Positions 52,775 through 61,455 are shown, numbered from the stretch's first letter. The stretch: DNA of 64,000 nt from Bacteroidia bacterium (GCA_030431525.1 JAUIJC010000006.1:1-64000); one strand, 5' to 3'. The notes: generated by a model not told the origin, from the sequence alone. Made by a program: numbers and translations.

Positions 52775-53842
52775 TTACTTGGATGGAGGGTTTTGTTCTT
52801 GGGAGGAGTGATTGTCAGGAAATACCGTTTTGAAATCATTTCTCATGCTGACCATTAGCCAATCCCATTTTTCAGCTTCCTTAAACCCTTGTTTTAATTG
52901 GCCAATTGAGGAGAGACTGTCGTAGGCATATTCTCGGTCAGCATCATCATGATGAAGGATAATACCCATGCCGGTAGCAAATTGAAGCATCTGAATATCT
53001 CCGTCTGAGTTTCCTACAGCAAGAAGCGGTCGTTGACCAATGGTACGATAGAGGTTTACAGGTTTACCTTCCTTATCATCAATTGGAGGAACAATTTCAG
53101 CTTGGCGGATAAGCTTAGCTTCACCTGAAGTGGAGTCAAATTCAAAAGTGGCTTGCATGGTGGTACCAATCACTCGATCAGCAGGAATCCCATATATATC
53201 TTCTGAAAAGGCACGAATAAAATCCCTTCCGCCACCACTGACAATGAATACCTTAAACTCATTTTTATGGAGAAGGTCAATCAGTTCCAGCATTGGCTGA
53301 TAGACCATTTGAATAAGCAGTTTCTCCCGTTCTGGATGGTGAAAGGTTTGAAGGAATTCTTTGGCGTCTTTTGTGAATTCCTCTTGAGTCATGCCTGCGT
53401 GGGTAGCTCCCACAATGGTCATGATATCCTGCATGGAGAACTTGGCCATGCTTTCTTTGTCATGTTCCAGGACAGCTTGGAATGGCATTTTCCCTTTCCA
53501 TTCTGGATGTTGGTCGGCCTTTTTTTGTACTTGGTCAAGAGCAAAAAGTAGTTGGAAGTAAACAGGCTGTTCACACCACAGCGTACCGTCATTATCAAAG
53601 ACCGCAATTCGGTCCTCTGGGGGAACGAAGGAGGTTTTTTGGGGATCGGTGCTTAGCGCAATGAAATCGAGGATTCTCGTTTTTGCGGAATCATCTTTCC
53701 ATGAGGGCAATTGATCAGTATCCTTCTCTGTTGGTGTTTCGGTTTGAGGCTTATTGGATTGCTCTGTGTTGGTACACGAATGGACAAGAAAGGAGAGGGA
53801 AAGGAAAATGGGTAGGAATAACCAATGATTCAGTCGTCTCAT
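52775..53842 (-). CDS. HAD-superfamily phosphatase lipoprotein
   Basis: A 355-residue lipoprotein (MRRLNHWLFLPIFLSLSFLV, then HSC with an acylated Cys23). The HAD core contains IAVFDNDGTLWCEQPV with the nucleophilic Asp, the helical cap with several Met and Glu, FIVSGGGRDFIRAF (motif II with Ser) and LAVGNSDGDIQML (motif IV Asp residues). It resembles phosphoserine phosphatase-like HADs and would act on a small phosphorylated substrate in the periplasm. It is the first gene of a three-gene group with the FGE and sulfatase genes; the spacing to the next gene is 78 bases. Confidence 0.87.
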   Translation of the reverse strand: MRRLNHWLFLPIFLSLSFLVHSCTNTEQSNKPQTETPTEKDTDQLPSWKDDSAKTRILDFIALSTDPQKTSFVPPEDRIAVFDNDGTLWCEQPVYFQLLFALDQVQKKADQHPEWKGKMPFQAVLEHDKESMAKFSMQDIMTIVGATHAGMTQEEFTKDAKEFLQTFHHPEREKLLIQMVYQPMLELIDLLHKNEFKVFIVSGGGRDFIRAFSEDIYGIPADRVIGTTMQATFEFDSTSGEAKLIRQAEIVPPIDDKEGKPVNLYRTIGQRPLLAVGNSDGDIQMLQFATGMGIILHHDDADREYAYDSLSSIGQLKQGFKEAEKWDWLMVSMRNDFKTVFPDNHSSQEQNPPSK

Positions 53843-53956
53843 CGCACAAAGGAAGGTTGCCTGATATTCCTCTTTACGGGGTGTGGTAGAGATGTGCCGG
53901 AAATGGGAGCGTGGAATGTGAAAATTTCCAACAATGGGAGCTATTCAAAAAAGGGC

Positions 53957-53990
53957 AAAAAAAAATGCTGTCCCAAAATGGAACAGCATT
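53957..53990 (-). terminator. Intrinsic terminator of the cold-shock gene
   Basis: AATGCTGT (53964-53971) and ACAGCATT (53983-53990) form an 8-bp stem with an 11-base loop; on the minus strand it is followed by a run of T residues. It lies 29 bases after the cspA stop and protects the following HAD gene from readthrough. Confidence 0.85.
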
Positions 53991-54019
53991 GAATGCTTTT
54001 AATTGGGGATACCAATTAA

Positions 54020-54214
54020 TTAGGCGTTCTGCTTAACGTTAACGGCGTTGAGCCCTTTACGTCCTTCAACAAGTTCAAAGGTTACGGTGTCACCTTCCTT
54101 GATCTCGTCGATCAAGCCAGTAACGTGTACAAAAAACTCTTGTTGAGATTCATCGTCCTTGATGAAACCATAACCTTTGGTTTCATTGAAGAACTTTACT
54201 GTTCCAGTTTGCAT
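54020..54214 (-). CDS. cspA: Cold-shock domain protein
   Basis: A 64-residue protein, MQTGTVKFFNETKGYGFIKD, a single cold-shock (OB fold) domain. RNP1 (KGYGFI) and RNP2-like (EFFVHV) are present. It binds RNA and single-stranded DNA and can act as an RNA chaperone. The ATG at 54214 gives the standard length; a reading from 54310 would overlap the end of the M1 peptidase gene. The 73-base leader to the peptidase stop may hold its promoter and a structured 5' UTR, but I see no convincing -7 element. Confidence 0.95.
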   Translation of the reverse strand: MQTGTVKFFNETKGYGFIKDDESQQEFFVHVTGLIDEIKEGDTVTFELVEGRKGLNAVNVKQNA

Positions 54215-54287
54215 TGGTATTGAATTATGATTTAGTCTAAAGGTAGGGGTAAAAAACTCTATTCCAACCCTTTTTACTGAGTTTATT

Positions 54288-57200
54288 TTAAAAACTTCTT
54301 TCAAACCCAATCAGATAGCGCCAGGCGAAATTTTTTTCCAATGAATCATCCAAAACAAAGAAGGGCATATCGAAGCGAATGGTGAACGGTTCCCAGCGTA
54401 AGTGTCTGTCCCACTTGATTTTGAGGGAGGAGCCAATTCCAGCGTCAGCTTTCACTGGACTGAGCGACTCTTCGTTTTCAGAATCGATACTATATATGGT
54501 GCCGACATCCCCAAAAAGGTAGGTGTTCAATTCAAAGTGCTCTCGAAGGAATTGGTCTTTAAAGGACACGAATCTGTTGAAGTCAATCTCCACATTTGCC
54601 GAAAGGCCGGAGTTGCCAATTAGGTTGTTGCCTGTGGTCACCACACTTGGGAAGAAACTATAACCTCTCAGGTTCAAACCACCTCCATAATGGACATGAC
54701 CGTCCTCTGCCCAACTGCGAGCAAGGAATCCACGAGCCCGCATGAATTTGTTGTTATCCATTTGCTCGGGATTGGTACCATTTAAATAGAGGTACGATTC
54801 CAAGGCGGGTGTCCCAAAGCCCAGACGACCATAAACACGGGTACGAATATCAAGTTTCCCCCATTTTTTCTGGTGTTTCAATTCACCTTCTAAATAGGAA
54901 CCCGTCACATCAGCGAAGAATCCAGGGGTTCTGAGGTTGATACGCCAATCCTGGATACCCCAATGTCGTCGGATATGACGCTTGATGCCCACATCCAAGG
55001 TGTTGTTAAATACGCCCAAGGACCAATATTCAGGGTAAAGCAAGTATTCCGCATCCGAGCTGTCCGATCGATAGCGCAATCCAAGGTTTAGGTAAATACT
55101 GGTCAAGTCGGGGTTCCGTTGGTCTTGGGGTTTGAATTGCTTTTCAAGCTCCAAATAGCCCTTGAACAAACCAGTGTTGTAGCTGAAATACTGACTGAAA
55201 TAGGTTTTAGGTGCAAGCTTTCGCAATTGCGACTTGTGCCACAATTCTACCGAGATGCGGTTATAGTCATCTTCAAGTGCATCCGGAGTTTCGTACTGTC
55301 CTAGTTTTGTGTTGAACCAAACAGTTCCTTTATAGAATCCAGTTTCCTGAAAGTAATTGCCTTGAGCCGTAATGCCTGCCTGAATACCGTCATAGCCATT
55401 GTACCACAGGTTAGGCCCGATGAAATCCTCAGGAGCATACCAATAGGCCAAATTTTTTGTGGCATGATCCAGCTCCAAACTGTGAACACCTTTCCACTTG
55501 TTATCCCTTATATCGACGTCAGCTAAATAATGTTTCGGGTCGATTTCGATATTCTGGATTTTTCCTGAAATAGGAATTTTAACTGTGTGCGTTGGATTGA
55601 TATTGTCCCAGCCGTACCATTTAGGGAGTACCGTCGCTTCCGTTTCCTTCTCAAACCAAGTATTTGGAATATGATAGTTTAATGTATCACCGTCTTCCGT
55701 GTACACCGAAAAATCAATGGGCATCTGCATGTCACCCTTGCGCTCAAAAGTGATGGCATATCCATCCTTTTCCCGTTTTACCTTCTTAATAGCGTAATCT
55801 ATGGACTTCGTGGTCTCAATCCATTGGTCAAAAAACCAGTTCAAATCGACCTTGGTGTATTCAATGATACTTTGGCGAAAATCCTCAGGATAAGGGTGCG
55901 CCATTTTCCATTGGTCGAAATAATGTTTCATGGTCTTTTGGAAAAGCTCCTCACCCAAAACATAGCGCAGGTTATAAAGCATCACACCAGTCTTATAATA
56001 GACCAATCCATAACCACCGCCATGACGAACAGCTCCTCGAAAACCTGATGAATGCGTGTTCAAAGGGAAGTCATAACCTTGGTGAACGGCTTTCAAATAC
56101 GGATAGTACAAACGGCCATAGCGGTTGCACCAAGGGTAGAGGTGTTTTCTATAATAGGTGGAAGGAGAATATTCATTGACCTCGCCGTCAATTTTGTCCA
56201 AGCTCCACACCGTTAGAAACTGAGTAAAACCCTCGTCCATCATGGCCCGATAGGTTTCGTTGGATCCTACCATGCCATAAAACCACATGTGGCCTACCTC
56301 ATGGGCAAGCAAACCTTTATGCCCTGGAAAAGTATGGCTATCCAAAGTGAGCATTGGATATTCCATACCATCCTCGGCATCGGCGATAATGATTTTCGGC
56401 CAAGCGTACATGCCGAAATCCTCTGAATAAACTTGGATGACCTTTTTGGTGAATTCTCCAGATTGTTGCCAACCATGAGCATTGGGTTCACGGACAAGGG
56501 TTACGACCTTGATGCCTTTCCATTCTACCTCGCCAATGCGGTAGGTGGGATCGGCGGTAAATGCAAAGTTGTGGACATTCTCAGCGTGGAATTTCCAAGT
56601 TTTGGTGGAATCTGGAATCCGTGGGACAATGGTAGAAATAGAGTCCGAACGTTTTGCAAAATGTTTGATATCCAGCTTTTCCCGAAGGCTGTCAGGCAAA
56701 ACTTCCTGTCGATTTTGCAAGGTTCCCGTGGCGTCCACGATGTAGTCATTGGGAAAGGTGAGTTCCACATCCCAAGTGCCAAAGTCTGAGTAAAACTCCT
56801 TGTCCAAATGCTGTTCGGTGGTCCAGCCAAACTTTTGGTCATACATGCAAATGCTCGGATACCAATGGACTCCGTCAAAATGTTTTCGACCCCAAGAGTC
56901 AAACTGCTTCATGCGCCGGCGGATATCGCCGTTGTCAAAATAGGTTTTGAAGTCGATGGAAATGATGGTGTTCCTTTGTGGAAGCAGGGGACGGTTCAAG
57001 GTGATTTTTAGGATTGAAAAATCGTGAACCGTATCCACGGATTGCCCATCCACCGCAAGATTTTCAATGATCGTACAAAGCCCCTTTTTCTCATTCTCAC
57101 CAAACTCCACCTTTTTATGGTTGTTTTCATACAGGCTGTGCATGTGGGAGCCTGGCTGAAAGGAGTTTTGATACAGGTGAAAATAAAGCTCCCGCAGGGT

Positions 57201-57425
57201 GTCTGGGGAGTTGTTGGTATAGATGAGTTCCAGTTTGGCGTCGATGAGATTCAGGGAATCATCGATTTCAGCCTTAATGGTATAATGCACGTCCTGTTGC
57301 CAATAGCCTGGACGCGGAGGCCTGTTTTTCCAATAATAGGGATTGTCGGATGACGATGTTTCTTGTTGTTGGCTAAACGCTAAAAAGGGAATTGAAAGAA
57401 GGATTGTCAGTAGAATTCGGGTCAT
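54288..57425 (-). CDS. Exported M1-family metallopeptidase with C-terminal membrane-associated domain
   Basis: A 1045-residue protein with signal peptide (MTRILLTILLSIPFLAFSQ). After an N-terminal beta domain comes the M1 catalytic domain: LLAHEVGHMW (zinc site HExxH, near residue 374) and RAMMDEGFTQFLT with the third ligand Glu. The C-terminal 450 residues have beta strands with long alternating aromatic stretches (for example FFADVTGSYLEGELKHQKKW and FYKGTVWFNTKLGQY), ending in Phe (RSF), which suggests an outer-membrane beta-barrel. It overlaps dprA by four bases. The likely role is cleaving peptides at the cell surface. Substrate unknown. Confidence 0.87.
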   Translation of the reverse strand: MTRILLTILLSIPFLAFSQQQETSSSDNPYYWKNRPPRPGYWQQDVHYTIKAEIDDSLNLIDAKLELIYTNNSPDTLRELYFHLYQNSFQPGSHMHSLYENNHKKVEFGENEKKGLCTIIENLAVDGQSVDTVHDFSILKITLNRPLLPQRNTIISIDFKTYFDNGDIRRRMKQFDSWGRKHFDGVHWYPSICMYDQKFGWTTEQHLDKEFYSDFGTWDVELTFPNDYIVDATGTLQNRQEVLPDSLREKLDIKHFAKRSDSISTIVPRIPDSTKTWKFHAENVHNFAFTADPTYRIGEVEWKGIKVVTLVREPNAHGWQQSGEFTKKVIQVYSEDFGMYAWPKIIIADAEDGMEYPMLTLDSHTFPGHKGLLAHEVGHMWFYGMVGSNETYRAMMDEGFTQFLTVWSLDKIDGEVNEYSPSTYYRKHLYPWCNRYGRLYYPYLKAVHQGYDFPLNTHSSGFRGAVRHGGGYGLVYYKTGVMLYNLRYVLGEELFQKTMKHYFDQWKMAHPYPEDFRQSIIEYTKVDLNWFFDQWIETTKSIDYAIKKVKREKDGYAITFERKGDMQMPIDFSVYTEDGDTLNYHIPNTWFEKETEATVLPKWYGWDNINPTHTVKIPISGKIQNIEIDPKHYLADVDIRDNKWKGVHSLELDHATKNLAYWYAPEDFIGPNLWYNGYDGIQAGITAQGNYFQETGFYKGTVWFNTKLGQYETPDALEDDYNRISVELWHKSQLRKLAPKTYFSQYFSYNTGLFKGYLELEKQFKPQDQRNPDLTSIYLNLGLRYRSDSSDAEYLLYPEYWSLGVFNNTLDVGIKRHIRRHWGIQDWRINLRTPGFFADVTGSYLEGELKHQKKWGKLDIRTRVYGRLGFGTPALESYLYLNGTNPEQMDNNKFMRARGFLARSWAEDGHVHYGGGLNLRGYSFFPSVVTTGNNLIGNSGLSANVEIDFNRFVSFKDQFLREHFELNTYLFGDVGTIYSIDSENEESLSPVKADAGIGSSLKIKWDRHLRWEPFTIRFDMPFFVLDDSLEKNFAWRYLIGFERSF

Positions 57426-58516
57426 TTGCGGACGAGTTGAAACTTTTTCCCAGGCATGGGGCGCACCAGGTTATAAAGTTCCAAATTTAGCAAAAGCGAC
57501 GGGAGCTTGTGAATAGGAATTTGGCTCATGCGCGATAGTCTGTCCACATCCGTGGTGCCCTGTTTCGTAAGCACCTCCACAATGGCCCTTTCCTCGGGTT
57601 TTAGGCTGTCTGGAAATAGGATTTTCTCCTGCATGGTCTTGGACTCCTGCCAATGCCAGTTGAGGAAATGCTCCAGTTGTTCCACCGAGGTAAAGATGTT
57701 GGCCTTTTGTTGTTTGATCAATTCATTGCATCCCTGCGAGCATTCATCCGTAAGGCGTCCTGGTACGGCAAACACTTCCTTGTGGTAGGAAAAAGCGATT
57801 TCGGCAGTGATGACTGCCCCACCTTTCTTTTTGGCTTCCACCACAATTACGGCATCACTCATGCCTGCGATAATGCGGTTTCGCGCAGGAAAGTTGATGG
57901 CATTCGGCTTTTCGCCAAAGGGCTGTTCCGAGAGCAAACCACCGTGTTCCAGCATTTCCATGGCCGTATGTTGATGGGCTTTCGGATAAATCACATCCAC
58001 ACCGGAGCCCAACACCCCAAGGGTGGGGAGCCCATGTTTGAGGGCCGAACGGTGGGCCTCGATATCAATGCCATAGGCCAAACCGCTGACGATAAGCGGG
58101 GAATAATGGGCCAACTGCCCAATGATTTCCTGACAAACACCCTTGCCGTAGGCCGTTGCATTTCGAGTGCCCACAATGCTGATGGATCGCCGTTTGTTCA
58201 GGTTGCCATTCCCACGGGAATAGAGCAAACAAGGAGCGTCTTTAATATCCTGTAGGCGTGATGGATAATTTTTGTCGGTGTAAAACAGGAGCTTGACATC
58301 TTGTTTTTCAGCCTGTTCAATAATGGCTTGGGCGCGGTCCAGTGTGTGGTGGGAGGCAATGATTTCCGCGAGTTTTGTACCGATGCCTGGAACCTTCTGC
58401 AACTTTCCACGGCCTTCCTTGAACACTGCTTCGGCGGAACCACAATAGCTAATCAGTTGGCGGACCAACACAGGGCCCAAGTTTGGTAAAAGCGTAAGTG
58501 CTACTTCGTAAAGCAT
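57422..58516 (-). CDS. dprA: DNA-processing protein DprA
   Basis: A 364-residue protein. An N-terminal helix-hairpin-helix region (KLQKVPGIGTKLAEII) precedes the Rossmann-like DprA domain with ISIVGTRNATAYGKGVCQ, VSGLAYGIDIEAHRSAL and LGSGVDVIYPKAH, and a C-terminal winged helix (about residues 300-360, ERAIVEVLTKQGTTDVDRL). It loads RecA onto incoming single-stranded DNA during natural transformation. It is followed by the M1 peptidase gene, which it overlaps by four bases. Confidence 0.95.
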   Translation of the reverse strand: MLYEVALTLLPNLGPVLVRQLISYCGSAEAVFKEGRGKLQKVPGIGTKLAEIIASHHTLDRAQAIIEQAEKQDVKLLFYTDKNYPSRLQDIKDAPCLLYSRGNGNLNKRRSISIVGTRNATAYGKGVCQEIIGQLAHYSPLIVSGLAYGIDIEAHRSALKHGLPTLGVLGSGVDVIYPKAHQHTAMEMLEHGGLLSEQPFGEKPNAINFPARNRIIAGMSDAVIVVEAKKKGGAVITAEIAFSYHKEVFAVPGRLTDECSQGCNELIKQQKANIFTSVEQLEHFLNWHWQESKTMQEKILFPDSLKPEERAIVEVLTKQGTTDVDRLSRMSQIPIHKLPSLLLNLELYNLVRPMPGKKFQLVRK

Positions 58517-58721
58517 AAAAGTCTATCATTTTATATTGCCCCAATTCGGCCCACGGAAAAAACGATTTGGCCTTCGGGGTACATGATTTTTACGAGCAGA
58601 AACGGCAGAATGTTGATTTTGGGCTTTTTGGGGATGTTAGGGTAGGAGGAACCTTTTATCTTCGGGGGATGGGTTTTGGGGAGTGAATTGGTAGAATATA
58701 GTATTCGTGACTTCTAGTGAA

Positions 58722-59078
58722 ATGATTTTTTTTGGAATAGAAATATTTGATGGAATCCCTTATGGTCCAATGTTATTAGATGAGAACACTCCATTAGAAG
58801 AACAATGGGAATTTCTGACAGAAGATATTGTATGTATTGATTATAAGCTTGAGGGAGGGTTTGAGTTTTGTATTGATGTTGGTTGGGTTAGTAATTCAGA
58901 TAAAGGTTATTTTCTAATAAAGATTTTGGAAGGCCCAGTCACAGATGGAGGAGTGTTTTTCAACGATTGTTGTTGTGATATACAGCGCTTAAAAGTGAAA
59001 ATATGTGAAGCAGTAGCTTTGATTCAGTCCATGAAAAAAATGGAAAAAAAAGAAATAATTAACTTTCAGATTCAATAG
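58722..59078 (+). CDS. Hypothetical acidic protein, orphan
   Basis: A 118-residue protein from ATG 58722 (a GTG at 58707 would add five residues). It is acidic in the first two thirds (GPMLLDENTPLEEQWEFLTE), has no signal peptide or membrane helix and carries a CCC triple near residue 86. It is AT-rich and on the plus strand, between dprA and merR on the minus strand. I do not recognise the family; the composition would fit a small immunity-type or phage-derived protein, but nothing nearby supports that. A near-match to a -7 element (TATCTTCG, 58657) lies upstream. Confidence 0.55.
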   Translation: MIFFGIEIFDGIPYGPMLLDENTPLEEQWEFLTEDIVCIDYKLEGGFEFCIDVGWVSNSDKGYFLIKILEGPVTDGGVFFNDCCCDIQRLKVKICEAVALIQSMKKMEKKEIINFQIQ

Positions 59079-59133
59079 TTCTCCCCTAAGCATTTTTCAT
59101 AAGTATCTGAGTAGGCGATCATTTTTAGAACAC

Positions 59134-59166
59134 AAAAAAACAGCAAGTCTACCGAGGCTTGCTGTT
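59134..59166 (-). terminator. Intrinsic terminator of the MerR-family gene
   Basis: AACAGCAAG (59139-59147) and CTTGCTGTT (59158-59166) form a 9-bp stem with a 10-base loop, followed on the minus strand by a T run of about seven. It lies 24 bases after the merR stop and would also slow transcripts from the orphan gene in the other direction. Confidence 0.85.
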
Positions 59167-59189
59167 CAATATTTTTAGAGCGAAATGGC

Positions 59190-59525
59190 TTAAAGCTGGT
59201 CGCGCAAATCAGAGAGGAAGGAGCGGATTTCCTTGAGCTTCTCGATGGCGCGCATGGATTTCTCAATGTTCTTGCGGTTGCCTTGGATGGCGTCGCGCGC
59301 ACCATTCAGAGTGTAGCCCTTTTCCTTGACCAAGTGATAGACCAAGCGGATGCTGTCGATGTCGTCTTTGCTGAACATCCGATGCCCCTTTTTGCTCTTC
59401 TTGGGGCAAATGATATCAAACTCTTCCTCCCAAAAACGAATCAGGGAGGCCGAGACGTCAAACATCTTGGCCACTTCTCCAATGGAGTAGTACTTTTTCT
59501 CTATGGTCTTTTCCTTGTAGGGCAC
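59190..59525 (-). CDS. MerR-family transcriptional regulator
   Basis: A 111-residue regulator started at GTG 59525 (MPYKEKTIEKKYYSIGEVAK). YYSIGEVAKMF begins the winged-helix DNA-binding domain, SLIRFWEEEF is the recognition helix, and the C-terminal 45 residues form the dimerising coiled coil (EKSMRAIEKLKEIRSFL). No effector-binding domain or cysteine cluster is present, so the signal is unknown. The longest reading starts at a TTG (59624) that lies inside the promoter, so the shorter start is preferred. It is separated from lpxR, upstream on the same strand. Confidence 0.9.
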   Translation of the reverse strand: MPYKEKTIEKKYYSIGEVAKMFDVSASLIRFWEEEFDIICPKKSKKGHRMFSKDDIDSIRLVYHLVKEKGYTLNGARDAIQGNRKNIEKSMRAIEKLKEIRSFLSDLRDQL

Positions 59526-59621
59526 TATCAAAAAAATTGAGTGTTTTTGTTTGGAAACACGGGCTTCCCGTCTCAGCGCTTTTAAGAATGATTTAACAAA
59601 CTCTCGATTGAATTGAGCTGA

Positions 59622-59653
59622 CAAAAATATGCCTCTGGGAACAAACTAGCAAA
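59622..59653 (-). promoter_or_regulatory. Bacteroidota promoter of the MerR-family gene
   Basis: On the minus strand TTTG (59653-59650), a 20-base spacer and TATTTTTG (59629-59622) form a good -33/-7 pair. It gives a 5' leader of about 90 bases to the GTG at 59525 and makes the longer TTG start untranscribed. Confidence 0.6.
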
Positions 59654-59703
59654 CAATTTCGGCATAGCCATCACATTTTTGTACTAATGTGAAAAGGGTC
59701 GAT

Positions 59704-60621
59704 TTAAAAGGAATAGGTGACCCCGATGCCTGCCCATGAATGTTTGCCGAGGTGGCGGATTTCTGAGCTGAGCCAGTTTAGTGTGAATGAACAGTCCAGA
59801 GGACCAACGCCCAAGCTCGCTCGCGCCTGAAGGTGACCCACCACTGGGGAGAGGTCGCTTTTGCTCAAATGGTAGGGGCTTCTGCCGTTAATCAACCCGC
59901 CCTGAAGCGTGGCGTCATAAATGGGAATAATTCCCTTTCCCTCGAGATGAAGGCCATATCGAAATGGCGTTTTTGTCTCAAAATTTCCTACTCGAAGCGC
60001 AAGACCCGTACCAATGTTAGTGTACAGGTTTCCCACATTCACAAAGGTTTGAGGCTCGATGCGGAGATGGCTTGTCTTCACAAGTTCTTTTCGGAGGTTC
60101 AGCGAGAGGTTTGCAATCGGTTCGTTGGCAATTTGGTATTTCCAGCCCATTGGTGGAGTGGAGCCTGTCCAGTCGTGGATTTCCTCTTGTAAGAAGTCTC
60201 CTTGAGCATTGGCACCCAGCCATCCGAATCGCCATGACTTATCCAGAAAGAAACCATTGCCCAAGTCCCTCTCCCCAAAAAAGCTGACCGTAAGGGTGGA
60301 AGCATAGGGACGGTCGCCTCGCAGTATTTCAGAGGTGTAGATGTCGGTGGGCGTGAAGATGTTGCTGGTCAAACGGATGCCTGACTGAATATTATGTTTC
60401 TTACCAATTAAGAACGGGAGTTTCGAAAGCTCAGGGTTAATGAAGTATAGGTCAACGCCATTAGAGTAAAACTGGTCGGTGGTAAGCATCACATCGTTAT
60501 CGAACTGGAAGCCGATCATTCTGTCATCAGCCTTGTTCGTGCGATAGCGCGTCTTAAAAAATTGAGCTTGCGCCGTGAAGCCAAAAGTGAATAGAAGGAG
60601 GGCAAATAAGGGTCTTTTCAT
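59704..60621 (-). CDS. lpxR: Lipid A deacylase LpxR family protein
   Basis: A 305-residue outer-membrane beta-barrel from ATG 60621, with signal peptide MKRPLFALLLFTFGFTAQAQ. IGFQFDNDVMLTTDQFYSNG (near residues 36-55) contains the N-D and TD-x-Y-x-N-G pattern of LpxR, and RGDRPYASTLTVSFFGERD is the second signature. LpxR removes the 3'-acyloxyacyl group of lipid A in the outer membrane. The C-terminal residue is Phe (VTYSF), typical of outer-membrane proteins. The neighbours give no further clue. Its -7 element lies at 60677-60684. Confidence 0.9.
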   Translation of the reverse strand: MKRPLFALLLFTFGFTAQAQFFKTRYRTNKADDRMIGFQFDNDVMLTTDQFYSNGVDLYFINPELSKLPFLIGKKHNIQSGIRLTSNIFTPTDIYTSEILRGDRPYASTLTVSFFGERDLGNGFFLDKSWRFGWLGANAQGDFLQEEIHDWTGSTPPMGWKYQIANEPIANLSLNLRKELVKTSHLRIEPQTFVNVGNLYTNIGTGLALRVGNFETKTPFRYGLHLEGKGIIPIYDATLQGGLINGRSPYHLSKSDLSPVVGHLQARASLGVGPLDCSFTLNWLSSEIRHLGKHSWAGIGVTYSF

Positions 60622-60676
60622 CCCTTGGAAAACAACCCTGAGTTGAAGAAAGTTCAACGGGGGATTTTTGCGTTGC

Positions 60677-60684
60677 CAAACATA
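60677..60684 (-). promoter_or_regulatory. Bacteroidota -7 element upstream of lpxR
   Basis: The minus strand reads TATGTTTG, an exact TAnnTTTG match, 55 bases upstream of the lpxR ATG. No clear -33 element is visible. It is the only such match on the minus strand in this gap. Confidence 0.45.
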
Positions 60685-60759
60685 CTATGGGCTGTCGGGC
60701 GGTCGTATTATAAAGTGAGGGGAAGAGAGAAGGGATGGAATCATTAAAACTGTGGAGCG

Positions 60760-60882
60760 ATGACTGACCAACTGCTAATTGACGCCGCTTATGTTTCCTT
60801 AGGCCTCCCGATGGCAATTGCATTGGGGATGCTCCTCTGGATTGAATTCGGGGGAGGGAAAACGGTCAAGGAAATATTTTAA
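60760..60882 (+). CDS. Possible 40-residue membrane protein in the lpxR-iscA gap
   Basis: ATG 60760 opens a 40-codon frame, MTDQLLIDAAYVSLGLPMAI followed by ALGMLLWIEFGGGKTVKEIF. A central hydrophobic segment (about residues 12-29) could form one membrane helix, with a short charged tail. It is followed 55 bases later by a strong bidirectional terminator, which makes transcription of this strand plausible. I do not recognise the family and no promoter is clear. The 337-base gap between lpxR and iscA otherwise holds the lpxR -7 element, the terminator and nothing else I can identify. Confidence 0.35.
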   Translation: MTDQLLIDAAYVSLGLPMAIALGMLLWIEFGGGKTVKEIF

Positions 60883-60937
60883 TCTATAAGCCATTTTTCC
60901 GTTTTGGGATGCCTCGAGTTCTTCGAAGCATCTAACG

Positions 60938-60973
60938 AAAAGAAGGCCACTACGCACGTAGTGGCCTTCTTTT
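60938..60973. terminator. Bidirectional terminator next to the iscA-like gene
   Basis: Perfect 17-bp arms at 60938-60954 and 60957-60973 are separated by two bases; the outer arms end in A-rich and T-rich runs, so the hairpin can terminate in both directions. It sits 22 bases from the iscA-like stop codon on the minus strand and 55 bases from the small plus-strand ORF. Confidence 0.9.
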
Positions 60974-60994
60974 ATGGTTATTTCTAAATGGGGC

Positions 60995-61321
60995 TTAGAT
61001 GGAGAAGCTCTCCCCACAACCACAAGTGCGCTCGGCATTTGGGTTGATGAACTGGAAGCCTTTACCGTTCAAGCCGTCAGAGAAATCAAGGGTAGTGCCC
61101 AAGAGGTAAAGCAAGCTTTTTTTGTCCACCAAGATTTTCATCCCCTTGTCCTCGAAAATTTCGTCGCTATCAGAGGTGTTTTCATCAAATCCCAAGTCAT
61201 ACATCAGGCCTGAGCATCCACCGCCTTTTACGGAAACCCTAAGGTTGTGGTCCTCACTGTGACCTTCTTCTTCTCTCAATTTGATGAGTTGCTCCTTAGC
61301 TTTATCTGTGATGTTAATCAT
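60995..61321 (-). CDS. Iron-sulfur cluster assembly accessory protein (HesB/IscA/ErpA family)
   Basis: A 108-residue A-type carrier. The three conserved cysteines are visible: Cys36 in VKGGGCSGLMYDL and Cys100 and Cys102 in ERTCGCGESF near the C-terminus. Such proteins receive Fe-S clusters and pass them to target enzymes in the cytosol. Length and start (MINITDKAKEQLIKLREEEG) are typical. It diverges from the epimerase gene at 61456 and ends at a strong terminator. Confidence 0.95.
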   Translation of the reverse strand: MINITDKAKEQLIKLREEEGHSEDHNLRVSVKGGGCSGLMYDLGFDENTSDSDEIFEDKGMKILVDKKSLLYLLGTTLDFSDGLNGKGFQFINPNAERTCGCGESFSI

Positions 61322-61455
61322 GTCAATGCACTATTTTAAGCGGGTTTTACAACCCTGTCCTACAAATTGAAGTAAAAAAATATGTCGTTCGTCAGGTTTA
61401 GCCTTAATTGGAACGAATATAAAGTTACAGATTAAAAACGTTTTTTCGAGACAGA

